Positions 1-9,723 of a stretch of DNA of 64,000 nt are shown here, piece by piece. The stretch lies in assembly GCF_030412915.1 (NCBI RefSeq), contig NZ_JAUHJR010000011.1:26636-90635 (forward strand). Direction: 5' to 3'. Numbering within the stretch: the first letter of the stretch is position 1; each line of letters begins with the position of its first letter. The translations under genes were made by a program, and so were the position numbers. Origin of the DNA: Nocardioides abyssi (GTDB taxonomy: Bacteria; Actinomycetota; Actinomycetes; Propionibacteriales; Nocardioidaceae). The notes beneath the pieces were generated by a model that was not told the origin of the DNA, searched no databases, and worked only from the letters and a program-made list of their open reading frames with translations.

Positions 1-762
1 GGCACCGTCACCGTCGTGTGGGAGGGCAACGACGACACCACCCCGGACCTGCGGACGCGGACCGACGTCTGGGCCCGCACGCTCGGCCCCGGCCTCCTCC
101 CGTCCGCCCCCGAGCCCGTCCGCCTCAGCGCGACGGTCGCGGGCGACACCTCCCTCGACCCCGCCGTCGCGGTAGGCCCCGGGCGCAGCCCGGTCGCGGT
201 GTGGAGCACCCTCATCGGCCCGACGCTGCGGGCGTACGCCGCCACGGTGCCCACCGCAGGCGCCGCCACCGCGCAGCTGCTGAACGGCCCGGGCCCGGAC
301 GCGGCGTACCCCGACATCGCCGCCGACGACGCCGGCTGGCTCGTCGTCTGGGACACCGGCGCCGGTCAGGTCGCCGGGACCCGCCTCGCCGCCGGCCCGG
401 TCACCCAGACGTGGGTCGGCACCCTCGGCCTCGGGCGGACGGCCTCGCGCCCCCGCCTCGCCCACGGCGGCGGGAACCGCTGGACGCTCGGCTGGGTCGC
501 CGGCGACGCCGGCTCCGTCCGCCAGGTCGTCGCCAGCGAGCTGCGCCAGAGCGGCACCGCGGCACCGCGGCACCGACCGTCGTCGACGCCGTCGACGTCA
601 GCACTCTCCGCGGCAGCTCCACCTCCGTGCCGACCCGCCCGTCCCTGCCGGCCGGGGGCTCGTACGTCGCGTGGTCGAGCGACGCGGCCGACCTGGCCGC
701 GGGGCAGGCGGCCGTCCACGGCCGCGCGATCGCCACTCCGGTCGACCTGCGCGCCACCGTGA
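1..762 (+). CDS. Upstream fragment of a giant Ig-like/RTX surface protein (5' cut by window, frameshifted)
   Basis: The reading frame is open from base 1, so the true start lies before the window. Residues encoded by about 1-558 form an ordinary beta-rich extracellular sequence with repeated segments such as PDIAADDAGWLVVWDTGAG, resembling propeller-like repeats. After the three GCGGCACC units at 551-574 this frame becomes Arg/Pro/Ser-rich nonsense and stops at 762. The sensible protein continues in another frame (575-6041). Deleting one 8-bp unit joins the two frames as ...RQSGTAAPTVVDAV. I read this as the upstream half of one gene that is out of frame in this copy. It could be phase-variable, a fixed mutation or an assembly error. 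Confidence 0.6.
   Translation, partial: GTVTVVWEGNDDTTPDLRTRTDVWARTLGPGLLPSAPEPVRLSATVAGDTSLDPAVAVGPGRSPVAVWSTLIGPTLRAYAATVPTAGAATAQLLNGPGPDAAYPDIAADDAGWLVVWDTGAGQVAGTRLAAGPVTQTWVGTLGLGRTASRPRLAHGGGNRWTLGWVAGDAGSVRQVVASELRQSGTAAPRHRPSSTPSTSALSAAAPPPCRPARPCRPGARTSRGRATRPTWPRGRRPSTAARSPLRSTCAPP
551..574 (+). repeat. Three tandem GCGGCACC units at the frameshift point
   Basis: Three perfect 8-bp units run 551-558, 559-566 and 567-574. Eight is not a multiple of three, so adding or losing a unit changes frame. Two units would make the surface-protein gene continuous; three units, as here, break it. Confidence 0.9.
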
Positions 763-3700
763 CCGGGGTGCCCACCTCGGTCGCCTCCGGCCCCGCGGGA
801 TCGAACGAGAGCGGCACCGTCCGCGCGGTCGTCACCGTCACCAACACCTCCTCCGTCGCCGTTGCGGCCACGAACCTCGCCGTGACCCTGCCGCCCGGCC
901 TCGCCGTCGACACCGCCGCGCCGATCCAGGGCGTCACCGGCGGGACCGCCACCGTCACGTCCACCGCGCCGCTCTCCGTCGCCCTCGGCCGGCTCGAGCC
1001 GGGAGCCTCGGTCAGCCTCACCGTGGTCGCCCGGGTCGCCGACGACCTCCCTGCCGGTGCGACGCTCATGCTGGCCGCGACCGCGACACCGGCCGACGGC
1101 GTCGACAGCACCCCGGCAGACAACACCGCCTCCGCGACCACTCGGGTCGTCGTCGCGCCCCGCCTCTCCTCGATCACCCGCACGAGCCCGAACCCCACGA
1201 ACGCCGCCTCCGTGAGCTACCTCGCCACCTTCGACACCGCGGTGACCGGCGTCGACGCCGGGGACTTCACGCTCATCGCGACCGGCACCGCTGCCGGGAC
1301 CGTCGCCGGCGTCGTCCCGCTCAGCCCGAGCAGCTACGCCGTGACCGTCACCGGCGTCACCGGGGACGGCACGCTCCGCCTCGACCTCCGCTCCGGCACC
1401 GGCATCATCTCGACCGACGGGGTCACCCTCGCCGGCGACGGGACCGGCTACACCGGCGGCCCGGCGTACACCGTCGACCGCACCGCGCCCACCGTCACCC
1501 TCACCGCGCCCGCCGGGCCGGTCAACGGCCCCACCGCCGTCGGCGTCGTCTTCTCCGAGTCGGTCACCGGCTTCGCCGTCTCCGACCTCGTGGTCACGGG
1601 CGGCACTGCATCGGGCTTCAGCGGCTCGGGCACGACGTACTCCCTCACCCTCACCCCCGCCACCGACGGGCCCGTCACCGTCGCGGTCCCGGCCCTCGCC
1701 GCGAACGACGCCGCCGGCAACGGCAACGCCCCCTCCGCGGTGCTGTCGCGCACCGCCGACCTCACCCGGCCCACGGTCACGCTCACCGCGCCGACCGGCC
1801 CGGTCAACGGCCCCTTCAGCGTCGACATCACCGTCTCCGAGACCGTCACCGACCTCGTGGCAGGCGACTTCACCGTCACCCGCGGGACCCTCTCGGGCCT
1901 CACCGGCTCCGGCACGACCTACCGCATCCAGGTCAGCCCCGCCGCCGAGGGCACCGTCACCCTCGCCCTTCCCGCCAACACCGTCTCCGACGCCGCCGGC
2001 AACGGCAACACCGCCTCCACCGTCCTGTCGCGCACCGCCGACCTCACCGCGCCGTCCGTCACGCTCACCGCGCCGACCGGCCCGCACAACGGGACCTTCA
2101 CCGTCGACCTCGCCTTCTCCGAGGACGTCGACGGGCTCGCGCTGGGCGACCTCGTCGTCACCAACGGCACGGTCGCGGGACTCACCGGGGACGGTGCGGC
2201 GTACACGGTCGAGATCACCCCGACCACCGACGGCCCCGTCGCCATCGCGCTCCCCGCCGGCGCAGTCACCGACACCGCCGGCAACCCCAACGCCGCCTCC
2301 GCGCCGCTCACCCGCACCGCCGACCTCACCAGGCCGACCGTCGCGCTCGCCGCGCCGACCGGGCCGGTCAACCGGGCGTACGTCGTCACGCTGGACTTCT
2401 CCGAAGCCGTCTCGGGCCTCACTCTGGACGACCTCGTCATCGCCAACGCCACCGCGTCGGCGCTGTCCGGGTCCGGCGCGTCGTGGACCGTCACCCTCAC
2501 GCCGGCCACCGACGGACCCGTCACGGTGTCGCTGCCCGCCGGCGCGGTCACCGACACCGCCGGCAACCCGAACACCGCCTCGGCCGTCCTCACCCGGACC
2601 GCTGACCTGACCCGCCCAACCGTCACGCTCACCGCGCCGGCCGGCCCCGTCAAGGGCACCTTCACCGTCGGACTGGACGTCTCCGAGGACGTCAGCGGGC
2701 TCGCCCTCGGCGACCTCGTCGTCACCAACGGAAGCGCCGCCGACCTGTCCGGCGACGACGACGCCTACACCGTCGCGATCACCCCGACCACCGATGGCAC
2801 GGTCACGATCCAGCTCGCCGCCGGCGCCGTCACCGATGCCGCCGGCAACGGCAATCCCGCCTCCGCGGTGCTGTCCCGCACCGCCGACCTCACCCGGCCG
2901 AGCGTCACGCTCTCCGCGCCGACCGGCCCGCACAACGGCGCCTTCACCGTCGACCTGGCCTTCTCCGAGGACGTCGACGGGCTCGCGCTGGGCGACCTGA
3001 TCGTCACCAACGGGTCGAAGGCGGACCTCGACGGCTCCGGCCGGTCCTACACCGTCGAGGTCACCCCCGCCGCCGACGGCACGGTGACGATCCAGCTCGC
3101 CGCCGACGCGGTCACCGACGCTGCCGGCAACGGCAATGCCGCCTCCGCGGTCCTGTCGCGCGCCGCCGACCTCACCAAGCCCACCGTCACGCTGACGGCC
3201 CCGGCCGGCCCGGTCAACGGCAGCTTCACCGTCGACCTGGCCTTCTCCGAGGACGTCGACGGGCTCGCCCTCGGCGACGTCGTCGTCACCAACGGCACGG
3301 TCGCGGGACTCACCGGGAACGGCGCGGCGTACTCCGTCCAGGTCACCCCTGCCACCGACGGTCCCGTCACCCTCGCGCTCCCGGGCGGCGCTGTCACCGA
3401 CACCGCCGGCAACCCCAACACCGCTTCGGCCGTCCTGTCCCGCACCGCGGACCTGACCAAGCCGACCGTCACGCTGTCCGCGCCGGCCGGCCCGGTCAAC
3501 GACACCTTCACCGTCGACCTGGCCTTCTCCGAGGACGTGAGCGGGCTCGCGCTGGGCGACCTCGTCGTCACCAACGGCACCAAGGCAGACCTCGACGGCT
3601 CCGGCCGGTCCTACACCGTCAGGGTCACCCCGAGCGCCGACGGCGCCGTCACCATCGCGCTCCCCGCCGGCGCGGTCACCGACATCGCCGGCAACGGAAG

Positions 3701-6041
3701 CACCGCCTCGGCCGTCCTGTCGCGCACTGCCGACCTCACCAAGCCGACCGTCACGCTCACCGCCCCGACCGGGCCGCACAACGGCACCTTCACCGTCGGA
3801 CTGGCCTTCTCCGAGGACGTCGACGGGCTCGCGTTGGGCGACCTCGTCGTCACCAACGGCACGGTCGCGGGACTCACCGGGAACGGCGCGGCGTACACGG
3901 TCGAGGTCACCCCGACCACCGACGGCCCCGTCACCATCGCGCTCCCCGCCGGCACGGTCACCGACACCGCCGGCAACCCCAACACCGCCTCCACCACGCT
4001 GACCCGCGCCGCCGACCTCACCGCCCCGACGCCGGTGCTGAGCGCGCCGACCGGGCCGGTCAACGGCCCGTTCGACCTGACGGTCACCTTCGACGAGACC
4101 GTCACCGGCTTCACCGCCGGAGCGCTCGAGGTGACCGGCGCGACGCTGGGCACGGTCACCACCGAGCCGGGCGGCACGACGTACGTCGTCACGGTCACGC
4201 CCGACGCCGAGGGCGACGTCGAGGTCCGGCTGCCCGCGGGCGCCGCGACCGACGCGGCCGGCAACCCGAGCCGTGCCGCGACTCCGCTGACCCGGCGCGT
4301 CGACACCACCCCGCCGACCGTCACGCTGACGACGACCGCCGGCAACCCGACGAGCGGCAGCACGATCACGGTCGTCGCGACCTTCTCCGAGCCGGTCACC
4401 GGCCTCGTGGCGGCCGACATCGGGGTCACCGGCGGCACGGTCCGGAGCGTCACCGGCGCGGACGAGCGCTGGGAGATCATCGTCGCGTTCACCGGCAGCC
4501 AGGTCGCCGTCCGGCTGCCCGCGAGCGCGGCCCGCGACGCCGCAGGCAACCCGTCGACCGCCTCGGCCACCGTGCGCCGCAGCCGCGACACCTCCCAGCC
4601 GACCGGCGCGTTCACCTCCCCCACCCGCCCGGAGACCAACCGGAGCCCGATCCCCGTCACGCTGACCTTCTCGGAGCCCGTGAGCGGGTTGAGCGCGAGC
4701 GCGTTCGAGGTCGTCAACGGCCGGGTCGCGGCACTGCGGGGCGGCCCGTCGGCGTACGAGCTCGACCTCGTCCCCACCGCCGACGGCGAGGTCCGCCTGA
4801 CCCTGCCCGCGGGCCGGGTGTGGGACGCGGCCGGCAACGGCAACGCCGTGGTCGGGCCGTTCGTCCGCGTCTTCGAGAGCACCGGAGCGACCACGACCAT
4901 CACCGCGCCCGCCGGCTCGCCGACCCGGGTCGCCGACATCGAGCTGGTCGTCGCGTTCTCGCGCGCGGTGACCGGCCTCGCCGCCGACACGGTCTGGGCC
5001 GGGCTGACCGGGGCGAGCCTGGTCGAGGTGCGGGCGATCGACGCCCGGACGTACGTCGTCGCCGTCCGCGCCGACGGCCCCGGCGAGGTCGTCCTCGACC
5101 TGCCGCGCGGAACCGCCCGCACCCCGTCGGACAACCCGTCCGAGCCCGCCCGCGCCGTCGTCGTCCACGACCCGGTCGCGCCGACCGCAGCCCTGCGCCG
5201 GGCCCCCGGCCAGGCGGCGGTCAGCAACGCCGACGTGGTCCGCTTCGTGCTGGAGGCCGACGAGCCGGTCACCGACCTCGCCGCCGCCGACGTGCGGGTG
5301 GCGGGCACGACCGGCGCCGCCGAGGTGGAGGTACGCCGCACGGGCCCCGCCACCTTCGCCCTCGCGGTGCGCGGTATGACTCGTCGCGGGGCGGTGTCGG
5401 TGGCGCTCCCGGCCGGTGCGGTCACCGACCTCGCCGGCAACCCGCAGGCGGCCGTCGCGTCGCCGGGCATCGACTGGGCGCCCGACCTCCAGCCGCGGAT
5501 CCGGCTGGTGACCGACGACCTGCGCTGCACCGGCGGCGACCGGACCCGGCTGCGGGTCGAGGTCCGCGGAGCCGGGAACGTTGCGCTGACCGCGTCCACC
5601 GGCAACGACCGGCTGCTCCCGTCCGGCTCGCTGAGCACGTGGGGCAGCGGCCTGGTCCGGACGCTCGCAGTCGACCCCGCCGACGCCCGCTCCGGCTCCG
5701 CGAACATCGTCCTGCTGGCCACCAGCCCCGCCGGCCGGGACCGGCTCGTGGTCCGCCTGCAGGTCGGCTCCGCCGACGACGTCCTGGTCGGCACGAGCGG
5801 ACCCGACGTGCTCGTCGGACGCGGCGGCGACGACGTGCTGCGCGGCACGGGCGGCCCGGACCTGCTCTGCGGCGGGGCCGGCGCCGACCGGCTCCTCGGT
5901 GGCGGCGGGCACGACACCCTCGACCCCGGCGACGGCGGCTGGACGCTGCGCGGCGGCGCCGGGGCCGACGTGTTCTGGGTGCGCCCGGGTGTGCGCGTCC
6001 TCGACCACGACGCCCTGGAGGGTGACCGCCGGCTGCGGTGA
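575..6041 (+). CDS. Giant repetitive surface/secreted protein: DUF11-like domain, Ig-like repeats, RTX-type C-terminus
   Basis: The coherent part of this frame starts at about 575, just after the 8-bp repeats; no convincing start lies there, which supports one broken gene with 1-762. Domains in order: a DUF11-like adhesin domain (about 760-1160); an Ig-like unit near 1170-1480; a long array of about 94-residue Ig-like domains with the recurring pattern TADLTxPTVTLTAPxGPVNG ... AGNxNTAS; more divergent Ig-like units to about 5480; and near 5780-5960 hemolysin-type GGxGxDxL calcium-binding nonapeptides. Such architectures are known from adhesins and biofilm proteins exported to the cell surface. 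The RTX motifs suggest Ca2+-dependent folding outside the cell. No sortase motif or C-terminal membrane anchor is visible, so it may be released. The exact partner is unknown. Confidence 0.8.
1761..4016 (+). repeat. Eight exact 282-bp (94-codon) tandem units encoding Ig-like domains
   Basis: The codons for the linker before 'PTVTL' recur at 1761, 2043, 2325, 2607, 2889, 3171, 3453, 3735 and 4017, always 282 bp apart. Adjacent units share long near-identical stretches, for example the FTVDLAFSEDVDGLALGDL block. Flanking Ig-like units on both sides are more divergent. Confidence 0.9.
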
Positions 6042-6075
6042 GGGGCGCAGCGACCGTCCGCAACCGGCGTACGGC

Positions 6076-7146
6076 TCAGCGGCCGGGCGCGTCCCGGCCG
6101 TCGGCCTCCTCGGGCTTGCCGTGGGTCTCGCGGATCTCGCGGCCCTTGGCGACGTCCTCGGCGATCTTCTCGTCCTGCTTGTCGATGTTGCGGGTGTCGC
6201 GCGGCGGGAGCTGGACGGTCTTCTCCGCGGGGATGCCGGCCTGCAGCTCGCGGCCGCGCTCCAGCTCGGAGTCGAGCTCGGCGCCGAAGAGCAGCGCGAG
6301 GTTGGTGATCCACAGCCAGAGCAGGAAGACGATGACGCCGGCGAGCGAGCCGTAGGTCTTGGAGTAGGAGGAGAAGTTCGCGACGTAGAAGCCGAACAGC
6401 GCGGAGGCGACGACCCAGACGACGATCGCGAGCAGCGCGCCGACGGAGATCCAGCGGAACTTCGGCTGCTTGATGTTGGGGGTGACGTAGTAGAGCAGCG
6501 CCACGATGACCACGACCATCAGCAGCAGCACTGGCCACTTGGCGATGTTGAAGACGGTGATGACCGTCGAGCCGAGACCGATCTGCTTGCCGATCGCGTC
6601 CGCCGCCGGGCCGGAGACGACCAGGCCGGCGAGGACCACGGCCACGAGCGTCACCAGGACGAGGGTCAGCAGCAGCATGATCGGGCGGAGCTTCCAGAAC
6701 GGGCGCCCCTCGCGGATCTCGTAGATCCGGTTCATCGCGCGGCCGAACGCGCCGACGTACCCGCTCGCCGACCACAGCGCCGTCGCGAGACCGATGATCA
6801 GCGCGATCCCGGCGCCCTGCGAGGACGCGAGCTCGGTGATCGTCGGCTCGAGGGTGTCGGCCTGCGAGCCGGCGCCGATGTCGCGCATCACCTGGAGGAT
6901 CTGGTCGACGGTCTTCTGCGGGTCCGAGACCAGCCCGACGACCGAGGTGAGCGCGATGAGGGCGGGGAAGAGCGCGAGGACGGCGTAGTACGTCAGCGCC
7001 GCCGCCACGTCGGTGCATTGGTCCTTGGAGAACTCCCGCGCCGTCTTGCGGACGACGTACAGCCACGACCGCTTCGTCAGGTCACCTGGCGAATCGGGCT
7101 TCGCGGGGTGCTCCTTGGGGTCTGCGGTGCTCGTGTGGCGGGACAT
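6076..7146 (-). CDS. YihY/virulence factor BrkB family membrane protein
   Basis: This 356-residue protein has a charged cytoplasmic N-terminus (about 35 residues), the family's typical opening (FSKDQCTDVAAALTYYAVLALFPALIAL) and about six hydrophobic segments between residues 45 and 285. The C-terminal 70 residues are highly charged. The YihY/BrkB family was once annotated as RNase BN; that activity is not supported, and the role is generally described as a membrane transporter-like or envelope protein of unknown substrate. It stands alone and is divergent from the small secreted protein that follows. Family assignment is firm, function is not. Confidence 0.85.
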   Translation of the reverse strand: MSRHTSTADPKEHPAKPDSPGDLTKRSWLYVVRKTAREFSKDQCTDVAAALTYYAVLALFPALIALTSVVGLVSDPQKTVDQILQVMRDIGAGSQADTLEPTITELASSQGAGIALIIGLATALWSASGYVGAFGRAMNRIYEIREGRPFWKLRPIMLLLTLVLVTLVAVVLAGLVVSGPAADAIGKQIGLGSTVITVFNIAKWPVLLLMVVVIVALLYYVTPNIKQPKFRWISVGALLAIVVWVVASALFGFYVANFSSYSKTYGSLAGVIVFLLWLWITNLALLFGAELDSELERGRELQAGIPAEKTVQLPPRDTRNIDKQDEKIAEDVAKGREIRETHGKPEEADGRDAPGR

Positions 7147-7211
7147 GGTTGCTCGGTTTCCGCAGGTGGGTGCGGCAAACCCCCGCGTCGTGGTGCGCGA
7201 GGATGACGGCC

Positions 7212-7580
7212 GTGAAGACGATCCTCGCCGCGGCAGGTGCCGTGGTGCTGCTGGTGGTCGCAGGACCAGCCGGAGCGACCCGACCTCCTTCCCTCGAGAT
7301 GTCGTCGCCGACGACGTTCGAAGCAGACCGACCTCTCGAGCTGCGCCTGAAGCTGCGCGGAACCCCCCAGGTGCCCACCGCCGGCTCGCTGCGGCTCGTC
7401 GTGCGGCAGTCCGGCGCCGTCCTGTGGTCCAAGACGAAGCCGTTGAACGACCACCGGGCTGCGCAGTTCGTGGTCCGGCCGCTCCCGGCCGGGAAGTACG
7501 CGGTGGTGGCGAAGCACCTGCCGCACGAGGACTCGACCCTCCCGTTCATGAAGACGAGGCGCACGCTCGTCCTTGAGTGA
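7212..7580 (+). CDS. Small secreted protein of unknown function
   Basis: I chose the GTG at 7212 because GAGG lies 9 bases upstream (7199-7202) and the product then begins with a clean signal peptide, MKTILAAAGAVVLLVVAGPAGA. An ATG at 7203 and a TTG at 7149 are alternatives. The mature part (about 100 residues) has a beta-strand pattern (LELRLKLRGTPQV, SLRLVVRQSGAVLW, GKYAVVAKHLP) that suggests an Ig-like or carboxypeptidase-regulatory-like fold. No cysteines or catalytic motif are seen. It is divergent from the BrkB-like gene and probably shares that intergenic region for its promoter. Confidence 0.65.
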   Translation: MKTILAAAGAVVLLVVAGPAGATRPPSLEMSSPTTFEADRPLELRLKLRGTPQVPTAGSLRLVVRQSGAVLWSKTKPLNDHRAAQFVVRPLPAGKYAVVAKHLPHEDSTLPFMKTRRTLVLE

Positions 7581-7627
7581 CCCGCGTCCCTCACCAGGTG
7601 TCGTCGACGGCTCGCTGGCGTGGCAGG

Positions 7628-7666
7628 TTTCGACACGGTTGCTGCGCGACCCCTCAACCAGCCGGA
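7628..7666. repeat. Interspersed palindromic element, copy 1
   Basis: The segment begins GTTTCGACACG and ends CTCAACCAGCC. It matches the elements at 8288-8330 and 61717-61940. The copy is intergenic, between the small secreted gene and the ygfZ-like gene. Confidence 0.7.
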
Positions 7667-7676
7667 GTGCGCTCGA

Positions 7677-7873
7677 GCGGCGGTGGGGTCAGCGCAAGGG
7701 GCGCACGTGCAGCCCGACCTCGGGGTCGACGACGACCTCCTGGGCGGCGGCGATGCCGTCGACGAGCAGCTGGGCGGCGGTGGGGTCAGCGCAAGGGGCG
7801 CACGTGCAGCCCGACCTCGGGGTCGACGACGACCTCCTGGGCGGCGGCGATGCCGTCGACGAGCAGCTGGGCG
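7677..7873. repeat. 97-bp tandem duplication of the 3' end of the ygfZ-like gene
   Basis: Bases 7677-7776 are identical to 7774-7873 at an offset of 97 bp, with a shared GCG at the junction. The copy next to the gene (7774-7873) supplies the functional stop at 7786. The distal copy is out of frame (97 is 1 mod 3) and is a relic. Confidence 0.9.
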
Positions 7874-8757
7874 TCGGTGGGGACGTTGCGCTTGAGGAGC
7901 GCGAGCGCGATCGGGCCGAGCTCGTGGTGGCGGGCGGAGGTGCCGACGAAGCCGACCGACTTCTCACCGCTCATCACGTCGGCGCCGCGGGTGGGGAGCC
8001 GGTTCTCGCTGCCGTCGAGGTGCAGCAGCGTGAGGCGGCGGGGCGGGCGGCCGAGGGTGTGGACGCGAGCGACGGTCTCCTGGCCGCGGTAGCACCCCTT
8101 GTCGAGGTGCACCGCGCGACCGATCCAGCCGACCTCGTTGGGGATCGTGCGGTGGTCGGTGTCGAGGCCCAGGCGCGGCTCGCCGCGGGCGATGCGGAGC
8201 GCCTCGAAGGCCCAGAGGCCGGCGGCGGGGCCGGCGGCCGCGGCGTACGTCGCGAGCTGGTCGCGCGGGACGAGGTCGTACTTGGCCGGCTGGTTTCGAG
8301 ACAGGCGCTGCGCGCCTTCCTCAACCAGCCGAGGCGCGCGCCAGGTCACCGCGAGGTCAGGGACCAGCGAGATCTCGACGCGGGTCATGAACTTCATCCG
8401 CTCCAGCCACTCGACGAGCGCCGGGCCGGCGCCGGGCTCGGTGTGGGCGGTGAACGCCGAGCCGTCGTCGTACCCCTCGAAGGCGTGCTCGACGTGGCCC
8501 TGCGGGCTGAGCACGAGCGCCTGGGTCCAGGCACCGGGGGCGAGGTCGAGGAAGTGCTGGGTGGTGAGGTTGTGCAGCCAGGTCAGCCGGTCGGGGCCCT
8601 CGATGCGCAGCACGTCGCGGTGGGAGAGGTCGACGAACCCCTCACCGGACTCGAGCGCGCGCTGCTCGCCGTTGAACGAGCCGTAGTGCGCCGCCACCGG
8701 CGCGTCGACGTCGTTGCCGGCGACCGCGCCGGGCAGGTCGAGCAGGGGGCTGGTCAT
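7786..8757 (-). CDS. ygfZ: YgfZ-type folate-binding protein (Fe-S cluster maintenance, GcvT fold)
   Basis: The protein (323 residues) shows the diagnostic YgfZ signature KGCYRGQE near residue 220 and an N-terminal GcvT-like region (LSHRDVLRIEGPDRLTWLHN). YgfZ-type proteins bind tetrahydrofolate and support repair or maturation of some Fe-S enzymes in the cytoplasm. Its ATG overlaps the TGA of the upstream fur-like gene (ATGA at 8754-8757), so the two are probably translationally coupled. Two oddities stand out. A copy of the genome's palindromic repeat is embedded in frame (8288-8330), giving the extra peptide RLVEEGAQRLSRNQ. The last 97 bp are duplicated downstream of the stop. Confidence 0.9.
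   Translation of the reverse strand: MTSPLLDLPGAVAGNDVDAPVAAHYGSFNGEQRALESGEGFVDLSHRDVLRIEGPDRLTWLHNLTTQHFLDLAPGAWTQALVLSPQGHVEHAFEGYDDGSAFTAHTEPGAGPALVEWLERMKFMTRVEISLVPDLAVTWRAPRLVEEGAQRLSRNQPAKYDLVPRDQLATYAAAAGPAAGLWAFEALRIARGEPRLGLDTDHRTIPNEVGWIGRAVHLDKGCYRGQETVARVHTLGRPPRRLTLLHLDGSENRLPTRGADVMSGEKSVGFVGTSARHHELGPIALALLKRNVPTDAQLLVDGIAAAQEVVVDPEVGLHVRPLR
8288..8330. repeat. Interspersed palindromic element inserted in frame inside ygfZ, copy 2
   Basis: GGCTGGTT at 8288-8295 and AACCAGCC at 8323-8330 are perfect 8-bp inverted ends around a TTCGAGAC / CCTCAACC core also seen at 7628 and near 61800. The insert keeps the reading frame of the ygfZ-like gene. Confidence 0.8.
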
Positions 8758-9194
8758 GAGGACTCCTCGGTCGGCGTGCAGGTGGTGCAGTGGCCGAACA
8801 CCGTCAGGTGACCCACGTCGGCCACGAACCCGTCGGCCTCGAGCCGGTCGGTGAGCGGCTTCAGCACATCAGGGTCAACGGAGACGACCTTCTGGCAATT
8901 CCGGCAGACCAGGTGGAAGTGCTCGTGGTCGGAGATCGAGTGGTACGTCGGCGCGCGGTCGCTCAGGTGCGCGTGCCGGACCAGGCCGAGCTCCTCGAGC
9001 ACCTCGAGCGTCCGGTAGACGGTGGAGATGTTGACCGCCGCGGACTGCTCGCGGACCTTCCCGAGCACCTCGTCGGGCGTGGCGTGGCCGAGCTCCTCGA
9101 CCGCGCGCAGCACCATCTCGCGCTGCGGGGTCAGGCGGTAGCCGCGCGCCCGGAGGCGTTCGCGCCAGTCGCTGCTCTCGGCGGGCCCGGCCAT
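8754..9194 (-). CDS. Fur-family metal-responsive transcriptional regulator
   Basis: The 146-residue protein has the Fur winged helix (RLRARGYRLTPQREMVLRAV; NISTVYRTLEVLEELGLV), the metal-binding SDHEHFHLVC segment and two CxxC pairs (CRNC and CTTC) for a structural zinc site. It binds DNA as a metal-loaded dimer. Whether it senses Fe, Zn, Mn or peroxide cannot be settled from sequence alone. Start chosen at 9194, giving MAGPAESSDW and normal family length. It is followed with a 4-bp overlap by the YgfZ-like gene, which links a metal regulator to an Fe-S maintenance protein. Confidence 0.9.
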   Translation of the reverse strand: MAGPAESSDWRERLRARGYRLTPQREMVLRAVEELGHATPDEVLGKVREQSAAVNISTVYRTLEVLEELGLVRHAHLSDRAPTYHSISDHEHFHLVCRNCQKVVSVDPDVLKPLTDRLEADGFVADVGHLTVFGHCTTCTPTEESS

Positions 9195-9205
9195 CTCGCC
9201 CGCCC

Positions 9206-9700
9206 TCAGGCTCGCTGCAGGCGGGCCCACAGGTGCGGCTGGAGCGGCTGGCCGACGGCCGCCATGTCGTAGGCGTAGAGCAGGTCGCCCTCGACGTTGC
9301 CGTACAGGCGGTGGCCCGCGGTGACCTCCTTGGCCGACTCGGTGCGCGCGACGGCGTCGGTGGTCAGCTCGAGCTTGCCGTTGTCGGCGGTGCCGTACCA
9401 GATCTCGACGAACCCGGTGTTGTGCGTCAGCACCAGCTCGACCTGCCCCTCGGGGCGGCAGCGCAGGAAGCCGGTCTCCTGGGCGCCCTGGCGCACGGTC
9501 TTCCCCTCGTCGTCGACGATCCACGAGCGGGCGAAGTAGTGGAGGAAGGGGCGGCCGTCCTGCTGGAAGACGAGCTCCTGGCCGTACTGGTACGGCTCGA
9601 TCGTGGGGTAGTCGCCGCGCCCGTTGCCCCGCCAGGTGCCGAGCATCCAGGCGACCGGGCCGCAGTCGGGGTGGAGGTTCTCCGGGATCTGGAAAGGCAC
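9206..9700 (-). CDS. Nitrobindin / FABP-like heme-binding protein
   Basis: This 164-residue protein opens with the family signature HPDCGPVAWMLGTWRGNGRG and continues as a ten-strand beta-barrel pattern (YGQELVFQQDGRPFLHYFAR; ELVLTHNTGFVEIWYG; HRLYGNVEGDLLYAYDM). Bacterial nitrobindins bind ferric heme and react with NO or peroxynitrite; here that is inferred by family only. It lies 11 bp upstream of the fur-like gene on the same strand and probably shares a transcript with fur and ygfZ. Confidence 0.88.
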   Translation of the reverse strand: MPFQIPENLHPDCGPVAWMLGTWRGNGRGDYPTIEPYQYGQELVFQQDGRPFLHYFARSWIVDDEGKTVRQGAQETGFLRCRPEGQVELVLTHNTGFVEIWYGTADNGKLELTTDAVARTESAKEVTAGHRLYGNVEGDLLYAYDMAAVGQPLQPHLWARLQRA

Positions 9701-9723
9701 CCGCCCACTCTAGGGTGATGCCC

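Noticed and set aside
366-6008. A 1880-codon reading frame on the minus strand across the Ig-like gene
   Set aside because: It is a shadow of the repetitive plus-strand gene: composition is Arg/Gly/Val-rich without domain patterns.
7573-8811. A 412-codon plus-strand frame opposite ygfZ
   Set aside because: The minus strand carries the YgfZ signature; the plus frame is a shadow that includes the duplicated repeat.
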